A stretch of 60,479 nucleotides of DNA from a bacterium. GTDB lineage: Bacteria; Thermodesulfobiota; Thermodesulfobiia; Thermodesulfobiales; Thermodesulfobiaceae. The translations under genes and the position numbers were made by a program. Below are positions 8,243-16,026 of the stretch, piece after piece. The notes beneath the pieces were generated by a model. That model did no database searches. It was not told the DNA's origin and was given only the letters and a program-made list of their open reading frames with translations. The first letter of the stretch is position 1. Every line of letters begins with the position of its first letter. Location: NCBI GenBank assembly GCA_021783475.1, contig JAJXTU010000002.1:1-60479 (forward strand), written 5' to 3'.

Positions 8243-10943
8243 GGTTAATATCTTTTAACTTTGATTTTAATAAACCTATATCTTTTCCTATATTTTTTTT
8301 TGATGACTTTAAAATTTTTAAAACTTTATTTTCAGTTTCAGGTGTCCAATATATTTTCAATTTTTCTTTTGCTCTTGTTATTGCTGTATAAAAAATACTA
8401 TGCGTTATTAATTCGTCAATTTCATTAGATATAACAATCTTTACAGAATCATATTCTAAGCCTTGTGCTTTATGAATAGAAACAGCATATGCAATTTGAA
8501 AAGGAATTACTGTATTTGGTGATTCGTCATCTTCATCTGTGTTTTTATATTTATTAATACTAAATCTTATTATAGAATTGTTATTATCTAAATTTTCTAT
8601 CAATTCACAATCATAACCTGAGATATCTATCTCATTAATACTTTTACAAACTTCAATATCAAACTGAATTTTATCTTCAAAGTTATTTATGCCAACAATT
8701 TTTCCCTTTAAATTATTATATATCGCAGGACCAAATCTTTTTGTTTCATTAAATAAAATTGGGTCACCTATTTTAAATATTTGTTCTCCCAAGTATATTG
8801 GATTATTCCTATTGTTGGCTTGTAAAAAAATATTGATATTATTTATTCCATAAAAACCATCATAATTTAACAATAAAATTATTTCGTCTTCGTTTTCATT
8901 CTTTTCAAAAATAGAGTTATCTAATTTGGTGGTATAACCTTTTTTTACTAGATATTCTACTATATCATCGTTTAAACTTCTAACTTTATCCCATAAATCA
9001 AGTAATTCTTTATTCTTTGCACGATAAGGTTTTGTTAATTCAGCTATAGATTCTTCAGGAATAAATTTTTTTAAAATACTGAACCAATTACCAAATCTAA
9101 TTGCTTCAATTTGATAAGTATCACCTACCAATATAAGTAATTTATATGGAACTTTTTTTAAAATTTCAACCATATCCTTATTGCTAACAGTGCTACATTC
9201 ATCAACAAAGAGTAAACCATAATTATCTAACTGATTTTGTGATAAAAACTTGGTAATCGTTTTATATTCACAATTTGAAGCATGAACTTTCCCTTTTAAG
9301 TTGTCTACAGCAGGGTTTGTATTAGCTAAAAATAATTTTTTTTGCTCATTGAAAAATTGAGATATATGATTTATTAAGGTTGATTTTCCTGTTCCAGCCG
9401 CACCGTAAATAATAGCTACATGAGATTTTTCAAATATTTTTCTAATTGCCTCTTTTTTCTCATCACAATCAATTATATTTGGGGTTTCTTTTAACCAATA
9501 ATCAACAGAGTCTTTATAACCCCTTACTCCAGATGTAGTTAATTCTTTAATTTTTTTTATAATCTCAATAGTATCTGATTCATATTTAGAGATGTAAACA
9601 AAATTATTGTAAGTTTTTATACTTCGTATTTCATTATGTCCTTTATATAATGAATCATTGTATTTTTTTATTAAGCTATCTATATGTTCAAATCCACAGA
9701 TATCATCTTTTTTAGTATATAACTCTCCCTTTATTTCGGTATTATTTTTAATTATTCTTGCCAAAAATTCGTGTTCTCTATTAGTGAAATCTAAACATTC
9801 AAACAAATCACTTATACTCGGATTGTGATTCACAAGAGAAGTGCAAAATGGCATTTGGTCAAATGGTATACAACCATATTTTAATTTTAAGCCTTGTTTA
9901 TAGTTGCAAAAGTTATTATCGAATTGTTGTTGTTTAATAATTTTATTTTTAAGACTATACAGTAAGTATTTTATTACGTTACTACCATTAGCATTGTTTT
10001 GTATCAACTCATTACATTTGTCTAAAACAATTAAAAATTCTTTACTTTCACTGTTTTTAGTTAAACCAATTTTTAATTCTTCGTAATTTTCTGCAGTAAC
10101 TAAATCAACTAGATTATAATTAGATTTAGTTAAAAATCTCATTAAATTTTTGTATTCCTTATGCCCACTTGAAATATTTAAATTTAAACCGAAAATACTA
10201 GCAAAATTATTCAATTCACACGGGCGTATGGAAACTACCCAATCTTCTATTATTCTGATAGGCATATCTTTATCTAAGATATTAATAGAATCATTTCTTA
10301 GCCAAAGTTTTATAGCATAATGTGATGGTATATCAAATTTTGTATAAGCTATCAATCTATCAAATTTACTAATATTATCGCTTGCTCTTGTAAATGTTAC
10401 TTCGGAATATACTTTTTTGTTTACAAAAAATGGTTTTATCTTTTGAATATAATATCTGTCAGGATAGGAATTATTGTTCTGGTTATTAATTTTTTGAACT
10501 ATTTTTTCATAATATTCTTGTGTAGTTTGATCCATGTTAAGCGGAAATTTATCAATATTTTGAAGTACTTCTAAATTATATTTTTCTTTAAGATAAGATT
10601 TTATTTTTAATAGATATTCATAATATTTTAGCATTAATCGCTCTGAACTATCTTTGTCGTATGTATAGTGAGAAGATACATTCTGTAAAAAGTCATGAAA
10701 TTTGCTTAAAAAGCTAAAGTTTCCTTTTGATTTAATATAATTAATGGCTTTTTTTATATTATCATATGAATTATTAATTTCTTTTCCATCGCTGTAAGTT
10801 AATAGAGAAATATGTTCAACAAAGTCTCTCAGCTCCTTTAGAATGTTTTGTGAAAGTAATCCTCTTTCCTCTTTGTTAAATATTTCTATATTTTCACAAA
10901 TATTTTGATCAATTGTTAAAATATTTTTTTCTATTTCTTTCAT
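8235..10943 (-). CDS. SF1 (RecD/UvrD-like) helicase embedded in the hsd operon
   Basis: A 902-residue protein. The first ~490 residues match nothing I can name. The C-terminal part is a superfamily 1 helicase: Walker A GAAGTGKST near residue 514, Walker B LLFVDECS near 580, a Q/TYQ motif (LVGDTYQIEAIR), and late motifs SIHKAQGLEYD near 822 and FYTAITRAKEKL near 856, as in RecD2/UvrD. It overlaps hsdS by 4 nt (ATGA) and hsdR by 8 nt, so it is made with the restriction enzyme. Its role is inferred: it may process DNA ends, help translocation, or act as an extra defence module. It is not a normal Hsd subunit. Confidence 0.85.
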   Translation of the reverse strand: MKEIEKNILTIDQNICENIEIFNKEERGLLSQNILKELRDFVEHISLLTYSDGKEINNSYDNIKKAINYIKSKGNFSFLSKFHDFLQNVSSHYTYDKDSSERLMLKYYEYLLKIKSYLKEKYNLEVLQNIDKFPLNMDQTTQEYYEKIVQKINNQNNNSYPDRYYIQKIKPFFVNKKVYSEVTFTRASDNISKFDRLIAYTKFDIPSHYAIKLWLRNDSINILDKDMPIRIIEDWVVSIRPCELNNFASIFGLNLNISSGHKEYKNLMRFLTKSNYNLVDLVTAENYEELKIGLTKNSESKEFLIVLDKCNELIQNNANGSNVIKYLLYSLKNKIIKQQQFDNNFCNYKQGLKLKYGCIPFDQMPFCTSLVNHNPSISDLFECLDFTNREHEFLARIIKNNTEIKGELYTKKDDICGFEHIDSLIKKYNDSLYKGHNEIRSIKTYNNFVYISKYESDTIEIIKKIKELTTSGVRGYKDSVDYWLKETPNIIDCDEKKEAIRKIFEKSHVAIIYGAAGTGKSTLINHISQFFNEQKKLFLANTNPAVDNLKGKVHASNCEYKTITKFLSQNQLDNYGLLFVDECSTVSNKDMVEILKKVPYKLLILVGDTYQIEAIRFGNWFSILKKFIPEESIAELTKPYRAKNKELLDLWDKVRSLNDDIVEYLVKKGYTTKLDNSIFEKNENEDEIILLLNYDGFYGINNINIFLQANNRNNPIYLGEQIFKIGDPILFNETKRFGPAIYNNLKGKIVGINNFEDKIQFDIEVCKSINEIDISGYDCELIENLDNNNSIIRFSINKYKNTDEDDESPNTVIPFQIAYAVSIHKAQGLEYDSVKIVISNEIDELITHSIFYTAITRAKEKLKIYWTPETENKVLKILKSSKKNIGKDIGLLKSKLKDINHD

Positions 10944-12148
10944 ATTCTTACTCTCACTTCTCCGCTCATGAGTTTTGGTAGCAGTATATCTCTAAGTTTT
11001 TCCAGTGCACTGATTTGATTATTGTTATTTATTATTATATTAAAATAATCACTCAATATTGATACCTTCTCTTTTATAATAGATAGTGGCGGCACAATTA
11101 ATTTTGTTTTATAAATATCGTTTTTATTAATATGAGGTTGGGCTCCTCCAGTTTCGTTTAAAATAATTTCTTTGATGGTATGTTTGATCCAAAAGAATAC
11201 AAATTCTTTCGGATAGTTTTTATTCGGTATTATGCCAACTACTGACTGATTTGTACAAGTATCTATTTCTAATAAGCTTATTTGTCCAAGAGTTGCCCCT
11301 GTAATAGCTATAACGATTGTTCCTTTTGGTAAAATTTTAGTATTCGAATTTTCAAGACCAAGTTTTGTTATATATCGTGTTGGTTTATATATTCTAAATT
11401 TATTTACCTCACCAGAATTTATCCAAGGCACATCCCCATCCCAATACTCTTGCTTAGTTGTTGATGGAGTCCCACCTAACACAGTTGTTAATTGTTCGCC
11501 AATTGTTGAGGTTCCCCACTCCTCTTTTGCCTCTTCTACAAACCACCTTCTAAAAAGCGTTTCTGCCATCTGCTCTAACGTATTGTTCTGGCGGTGGAGA
11601 AGGTCTATCTTGTCATCCAAAGATGAAAGCACAGAGGTAATGGCTTTTTGTTCGAGAAAGGGTGGCATATAAAATTCATAATTTTTTATTCTAGATGGCG
11701 ATGTATGCATAATAGATGTACCACTTGCAGAGTTTACTATAAAACAGTGATAATCTGGAGTTCTTGTTAGCCAGTATATAAATTCTTTACATACATTATT
11801 ATCAATAAAATCTAATAAACCAATTCGTTGATTGTGTAAGAATATTTTGTTTTTGTAAAAAGGTATCTTTGCAGAGTATCCAAGTGTATCAGAATTTCTA
11901 CTGAGGTCAGTCATTGTAATAATAAAACTTCCTTCAGACAATACGTATTCTCTTGGAAATTGACCTTTGTAATATTTCTGTTTTTCAGACTTAAAGCCTC
12001 CACCTATGTTGAAATTACCAGGAGTTAATAAAATGGCTTCTGTTTCGCCATAGGTAATACCCTCTCCTTTAAATGCGAAACCGTGTTTTATATCTACTAC
12101 TTCCCCCAACTTAACCCTTTTCCACCCATCAGGCACTTTTTCGTTCAT
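10940..12148 (-). CDS. hsdS: Type I restriction-modification specificity subunit
   Basis: A 402-residue protein with the two-half HsdS architecture. The first target recognition domain covers about residues 5-185 (opening with the typical GWKRVKLGEVVDIKHG); the central helical repeat has LEQMAETLFRRWFVEE near 195-210; the second TRD covers about 215-375, opening with a TIGEQLTTVLGGTPST-type signature; the final helix ends LLPKLMSGEVRV. It recognises a bipartite DNA site for HsdM and HsdR. It overlaps the antitoxin gene by 20 nt and the helicase by 4 nt. The recognition sequence cannot be read from the protein alone. No truncation or phase-variation repeat is seen. Confidence 0.96.
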   Translation of the reverse strand: MNEKVPDGWKRVKLGEVVDIKHGFAFKGEGITYGETEAILLTPGNFNIGGGFKSEKQKYYKGQFPREYVLSEGSFIITMTDLSRNSDTLGYSAKIPFYKNKIFLHNQRIGLLDFIDNNVCKEFIYWLTRTPDYHCFIVNSASGTSIMHTSPSRIKNYEFYMPPFLEQKAITSVLSSLDDKIDLLHRQNNTLEQMAETLFRRWFVEEAKEEWGTSTIGEQLTTVLGGTPSTTKQEYWDGDVPWINSGEVNKFRIYKPTRYITKLGLENSNTKILPKGTIVIAITGATLGQISLLEIDTCTNQSVVGIIPNKNYPKEFVFFWIKHTIKEIILNETGGAQPHINKNDIYKTKLIVPPLSIIKEKVSILSDYFNIIINNNNQISALEKLRDILLPKLMSGEVRVRI

Positions 12149-13277
12149 CGCAGGCTCCTATTATTTCAGCAAAATCAACCTTTTTTATGCTTTTTTGTAA
12201 AAATCCTAAAGCATATAGTTCTTCTTTACAATGTAAAATCCTTCCTGCAATTATGCTCTTATGAGTTTTAAACTTTTCTGCAAAATCTTCAATAATTTCT
12301 ATAATAGCTTCTTCATTTTTGCCCCCTGGCGGTAAAGAACTTATTTTGTCTAAAATTTGATTGAATTCCCTTTCGTCTAATAAATAGTTTGCTGCAAATC
12401 TATCTGCACCTCTTTCTTCTTCATTTTTATCTTCAATATCTTCAATATTTTCCAGAAAAATATTTTTTTTATTTCCGTGAAGAATTACATGTCCGAGTTC
12501 ATGAAAAAGAGAAAACCAGAATATATCATATCGTTTGTATTTGTCTGTAAGTTGGATTACAGGATTGTCATCTATCCATCTAACCACTCCATTTATGGAT
12601 GTTTTTGGTAAATTTACAGTATAAACGACCTTAACTCCAACCTTAAGGCAACATTCCTGAATCTTTTTTAAATAGTCTGATGTTTCTGATCTCATAATTT
12701 CTTTTAACTCTATTATAATATCTTTAAGTTTTTTCCTATTAAATGATTGTGCATTTAATTTACTTGCCTCTATTTCTCCCATTCTTAAAAGTGCAGAGAT
12801 GGCGTAAGGATTTTTTCTGTTTTTGAGAGATATTCTGAAAAAAACTGGAACTTCTTGATTAAAATAGATGTTTTTCCATGCTTCGGAAGTTGAAATATTG
12901 AAAAATGATAACAATTCTTTTGCTCTTTCTTTTAAATTGCGAACGCTTTTTACATATCCTAATTTTGCCAACATTGAATATGGAAAATTTTTAGACCAGG
13001 GAATATCAATATTTAACTTATCTCTTTCTTTTTCTCTTGCAATAAATTCGTTATAGCTTGATTGCTTTGATATCCAGAAACTTGCTGGTATATGTAATAC
13101 TTTCTCAAATTGAATTGCCATCTCTGGAGTAATTGAGCACTTTCCATTTAAGACGTTAGAGATAGTTTTTATAGGTTTCCCAATTCTTATTGCAAATTCC
13201 TTGGGAAAAATGTTTAATTCTTCCAGTTTCTCCCTTAAAGTTATTCCAGGATGAACTGCATAATCTGGTTTTAGCAT
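12129..13277 (-). CDS. XRE/HigA-type antitoxin fused to ImmA/IrrE (M78) peptidase domain
   Basis: Residues ~5-80 form an XRE helix-turn-helix of the HigA type (HPGITLREKLEELNI, then a recognition-helix region ending SNVLNGKCSITPEMA). A long linker leads to an ImmA/IrrE-like zinc peptidase domain with the HExxH motif in LFHELGHVILHG near residue 261 and a downstream acidic EERGADRFAANYLL segment, all intact. I place the start at 13277, where AAGGAAG lies 8 nt upstream; ATG 13298 (7 residues longer) is the alternative. It follows the toxin by about 30 nt and overlaps hsdS by 20 nt. It should repress the toxin promoter through the palindrome at 13673-13703; the peptidase may cleave itself or a partner on damage or infection (inference). 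Confidence 0.88.
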   Translation of the reverse strand: MLKPDYAVHPGITLREKLEELNIFPKEFAIRIGKPIKTISNVLNGKCSITPEMAIQFEKVLHIPASFWISKQSSYNEFIAREKERDKLNIDIPWSKNFPYSMLAKLGYVKSVRNLKERAKELLSFFNISTSEAWKNIYFNQEVPVFFRISLKNRKNPYAISALLRMGEIEASKLNAQSFNRKKLKDIIIELKEIMRSETSDYLKKIQECCLKVGVKVVYTVNLPKTSINGVVRWIDDNPVIQLTDKYKRYDIFWFSLFHELGHVILHGNKKNIFLENIEDIEDKNEEERGADRFAANYLLDEREFNQILDKISSLPPGGKNEEAIIEIIEDFAEKFKTHKSIIAGRILHCKEELYALGFLQKSIKKVDFAEIIGACDERKSA

Positions 13278-13308
13278 ATTTTTTTCTTCCTTAATCATAA
13301 TGAACCCC

Positions 13309-13641
13309 TTAGTGATAATTTATAATCTCAATTATCTCAATTTCAGTAACTTCTGAATATATCAAGCTTCCATCTGCTCTTTTAGGCAAAGGATTGTTAG
13401 CTGGTTTATATATAAGTCTATACGGTTGTTTAAGATCACATGCAAAATATCCTTTTTTGTCGCCTTCTAAAAGATGATGACGTCCTGGTAACTCCATAAG
13501 ATTTTCAAGATTTTCAATCTTTGAAATATCGTCTATCCTTTGCATAATTTTGTCCGCCATATCATTGCCATATTGTTTTATTAGCTCTTTTTTAGAATTT
13601 AATATGTTTCTTAATTTTCTTTTCTTTACAATAATTTTCAC
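13309..13641 (-). CDS. RelE/HigB-family toxin (mRNA interferase-like)
   Basis: A 110-residue protein starting MKIIVKKRKLRNI when GTG 13641 is used, matching the usual start of HigB/plasmid-killer proteins (KIIxxKRKL). The ORF-track start at 13686 lies inside the operator palindrome and upstream of the likely -10, so it is unlikely. Family features are present: the LMELPGRHHLLEGDKKG segment, FACDLKQPYRLIYKPAN, and a C-terminal TEIEIIEIINYH. Members cleave mRNA on the ribosome. It is paired with the downstream XRE/ImmA gene and sits inside the hsd operon, with its own promoter. Confidence 0.85.
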   Translation of the reverse strand: MKIIVKKRKLRNILNSKKELIKQYGNDMADKIMQRIDDISKIENLENLMELPGRHHLLEGDKKGYFACDLKQPYRLIYKPANNPLPKRADGSLIYSEVTEIEIIEIINYH

Positions 13642-13645
13642 AATA

Positions 13646-13674
13646 AATATAACCCTAACACAAAATAATGTCAA
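13646..13674 (-). promoter_or_regulatory. Promoter of the toxin-antitoxin pair
   Basis: On the minus strand a TTGACA (13674-13669) and TATATT (13651-13646) are 17 bp apart. Transcription would begin near 13639-13640, at the GTG start codon itself, so the toxin message may be leaderless. The -35 overlaps the end of the 31-bp palindrome, fitting autorepression. Confidence 0.7.
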
Positions 13675-13703
13675 TATTTTTAACACTAAGTGTTAAAAAT
13701 ATT
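13673..13703. promoter_or_regulatory. 31-bp perfect palindrome, probable antitoxin operator
   Basis: Arms AATATTTTTAACACT and AGTGTTAAAAATATT (15 bp each, no mismatch) surround one central A. The palindrome touches the TTGACA of the toxin promoter. Its position and symmetry are those expected of the operator of a dimeric HigA-type repressor. Confidence 0.75.
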
Positions 13704-13774
13704 TTAACAGATTTTGCTTTATTGTTTGTCATAATTTTATATATATAAATATTTTCGATCATATTTTTAGAAAT

Positions 13775-15298
13775 TTATTTATCAATGTCATTTATTTGGA
13801 TTTTTTCCAGGTTTTCCAGTATTAACTTATTGAGATTCTCTTCTTCTTTTAGCTGTTCCATAAATTCTTTCCTTAGCTTTGAAAACCTCTCTACAAAGTC
13901 AAAGTCGTCTTCTTCTTCGGGTAGCCCCACATATCTGCCTGGAGTTAGCACATAGTCAAGAGCTTTTACCTCTTCAATGGTTGATGATTTACAAAAACCA
14001 GAGATATCTTCGTATTTGCCAGAGGCTGATTTTGTCTGTGCCCAGTTGTGATATGTTTGTGCTATCTTCTGTACATCTTCATCTGTCAAGATCTTTGTTC
14101 TTCGATTTATAAGTACCCCCATATCTCTTGCATCTAAAAAGAGAATCTCGCCTTGCCTGGTCGTCTTGTTCCTTCTCAAAAACCACAGTGAGGCAGGAAT
14201 CTGAGTATTTAGAAATAGCTTGGGTGGAAGATTTACAACACAATCTACTAAGTCATCTTCAATTATTTTTTTTCTGATTTCGTACTCTCCGTTTGTTTTG
14301 GTAGTTAGAGCCCCCTTCGCCAGAACAAAGCCAGCCCTTGCGCCAGGTGCAAGGTGATAGATGAAGTGTTGGATCCAGGCATAGTTGGCATTTCCTTCTG
14401 GAGGGATGCCATACTTCCAGCGCCCATCCTTTCGCAACAGTTCACCGTTCCAGTCGCTATCGTTAAACGGGGGATTGGCAATTACGAAATCTGCCTTTAG
14501 GTCTTTGTGGAGATCGTTTAAGAAAGATCCCTCATTGTTCCATTTAACCTGGGAGCTATCAATTCCTCTAATTGCAAGGTTCATTTTGCAGAGTCGCCAG
14601 GTGGTTTGGTTGCTCTCCTGACCATAGATGGATATATCGTTAACTTTTCCCTGATGGGCAAGAACGAACTTTTCAGATTGTATGAACATACCGCCTGAAC
14701 CGCAGCACGGGTCGAAAACTCTTCCTTTGTATGGCCCTAACATTTCAACAAGGAGTTCTACTACGCTTCGCGGTGTATAGAACTGTCCGCCTTTTCTGCC
14801 TTCTGCTAAAGCAAATTCGCCCAGGAAGTATTCGAAAACATGTCCCAGGACATCAGAACTTCTTTTTTTAGCTTCAATTAAAGTGATATTGCTTATAAGA
14901 TCGATTAATCCGCCCAAGCTTGTAATGTCCAGATTCCCTCTGGCATAAACCTTTGGCAAAACTCCTCTAAGTGAAGGGTTTTCTTTTTCTATAATATCCA
15001 TTGCATCATCAATGTATTTGCCAATCTCAGGAATCTTTGCATTAGCTTGTAGATATGACCAGCGCGCTTTTTGCGGCACATAGAAGACGTTTTCAGCTTT
15101 ATATTCGTCCCTATCTTCTGGATCGGAGAATTCCTTGACTTTCAACTTCTCGTATAAATCTTCAAATGCGCTTGATATGTATTTCAGAAAAATCAAACCT
15201 AAGACCACATGTTTGTATTCTGCAGCATCAATATTTTTCCTTAGCTTGTCTGCAGCCTTCCAGAGCTGTTTTTCCAGCGGTTCATTGTTATTTTTCAT
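13775..15298 (-). CDS. hsdM: Type I restriction-modification DNA methyltransferase (M subunit)
   Basis: A 507-residue N6-adenine methyltransferase. The N-terminal helical domain (LEKQLWKAADKLRKNID to FLKYISSAFE) is typical of HsdM. The SAM-binding motif I is DPCCGSGGMF near residue 199, preceded by GGQFYTPRSVVELL; the catalytic motif IV is NPPF near 277. The C-terminal helices contact HsdS. With HsdS it methylates adenines in the bipartite site. First main gene of the operon; the RBS AAAGGGGC sits just upstream of ATG 15298. A 24-codon ORF overlaps its start. It ends 90 bp before the toxin promoter, so downstream genes can be read from both promoters. Confidence 0.97.
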   Translation of the reverse strand: MKNNNEPLEKQLWKAADKLRKNIDAAEYKHVVLGLIFLKYISSAFEDLYEKLKVKEFSDPEDRDEYKAENVFYVPQKARWSYLQANAKIPEIGKYIDDAMDIIEKENPSLRGVLPKVYARGNLDITSLGGLIDLISNITLIEAKKRSSDVLGHVFEYFLGEFALAEGRKGGQFYTPRSVVELLVEMLGPYKGRVFDPCCGSGGMFIQSEKFVLAHQGKVNDISIYGQESNQTTWRLCKMNLAIRGIDSSQVKWNNEGSFLNDLHKDLKADFVIANPPFNDSDWNGELLRKDGRWKYGIPPEGNANYAWIQHFIYHLAPGARAGFVLAKGALTTKTNGEYEIRKKIIEDDLVDCVVNLPPKLFLNTQIPASLWFLRRNKTTRQGEILFLDARDMGVLINRRTKILTDEDVQKIAQTYHNWAQTKSASGKYEDISGFCKSSTIEEVKALDYVLTPGRYVGLPEEEDDFDFVERFSKLRKEFMEQLKEEENLNKLILENLEKIQINDIDK

Positions 15299-15362
15299 TT
15301 TTTGCCCCTTTATCTTTATAGCCTTTTTTATAAACGCCGGCTGTGAAATTTTTAATATTCAT
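15288..15362 (-). CDS. Possible 24-aa leader peptide overlapping the hsdM start
   Basis: ATG 15362 follows a GGTGAG site at close spacing and opens a Lys-rich 24-codon ORF (begins MNIKNFTAGVYKKG) that stops 8 codons inside hsdM. A TATAAT-like -10 at 15385-15380 would place the transcript start about 10 nt ahead of this ATG, so it would be the first ORF on the message. It may couple translation to hsdM. It is too short to prove as a gene. Confidence 0.4.
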   Translation of the reverse strand: MNIKNFTAGVYKKGYKDKGAKNEK

Positions 15363-15379
15363 TTTGCTCACCAAAGTAA

Positions 15380-15424
15380 ATTATAAATTCTTTTATTTTA
15401 CTTTTAGGCCTAAAAGTAAAATAA
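15380..15424 (-). promoter_or_regulatory. 32-bp perfect palindrome beside the hsdM promoter
   Basis: Positions 15393-15424 form a perfect palindrome with half-site TTATTTTACTTTTAGG and no central gap. A TATAAT on the minus strand (15385-15380) lies 8 bp downstream of it, so the palindrome covers the -35 region; no good TTGACA is present. Related half-sites (AAAGTAAATT, ATTTTACCTTTAC) flank it. This looks like the operator of a dimeric repressor or activator controlling the restriction operon. Confidence 0.65.
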
Positions 15425-15930
15425 GAAAAACCATATTTTACCTTTACGAAGTTTTTATCAATCTTCTCAAAAATTGATTTCTTGTTTTTTCTCACCTATT
15501 TTCGCCCTCCAAAAGTGTCTTAAATAAACTTAAACTGTTCAATCATACCTTGCTATAAAGTATTTCGTTTATATTACCACCATTTTTCAATGTTTTTTAA
15601 ACCAACCTTGGTAGCAAATTAAATGGCTATTTAAAGATTTATAGTATTGGAATTTCTTAGAAATTTTGGAGGTTACATGCTCCTGACTTTTGCAGCAAAT
15701 AAAATAAAAAAAGCTAACAAATGCCTTTGTAGCAATGTTTTGTGGGTTTTTAATTTTACATATAGTTGTTGCATATTCAAGATTTATATTTACCTTATGA
15801 TTTACTCGTTTTATAGGGCACTGTCAATTTATAAGATCGGGATGGCGTGATGGCGATAGGCTGTAAATATTTAGAAGTGTTATTAAAATTTTATTCTTAC
15901 TTATTTGATTAATTCAGATTTTTATTTAAT
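15425..15930. other. Intergenic region with only a weak small ORF
   Basis: This ~500-bp AT-rich stretch upstream of the hsd operon contains one weak ORF (15677-15850) and otherwise no recognisable gene, RNA or mobile element. Confidence 0.5.
15677..15850 (+). CDS. Weak small ORF, 57 aa, hydrophobic
   Basis: ATG 15677 has TTGGAGG 4-5 nt upstream and opens a 57-codon frame with a hydrophobic, Cys- and Tyr-containing centre (NVLWVFNFTYSCCIF). The ORF-track start (15647) lacks an RBS. Nothing about the sequence is familiar and the composition may be random AT-rich DNA. Confidence 0.25.
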   Translation: MLLTFAANKIKKANKCLCSNVLWVFNFTYSCCIFKIYIYLMIYSFYRALSIYKIGMA

Positions 15931-15932
15931 AC

Positions 15933-15975
15933 GGCCGAGGATATTTCACTTCCTCGGCCTATTTATTTTGTTCTT
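15933..15975. terminator. Hairpin terminator between the hsd region and the autotransporter
   Basis: GGCCGAGGA (15933-15941) pairs perfectly with TCCTCGGCC (15951-15959), loop of 9 nt, followed on the + strand by a T-rich tail (TATTTATTTTG). It lies about 65 bp beyond the stop of the minus-strand autotransporter and probably ends that message as well, although the minus-side tail is poorer in T. Confidence 0.7.
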
Positions 15976-16026
15976 TATATCAAAAACTTTTCCAGATCTT
16001 GTATATCAAGTTTCTGTTGACCCTCT

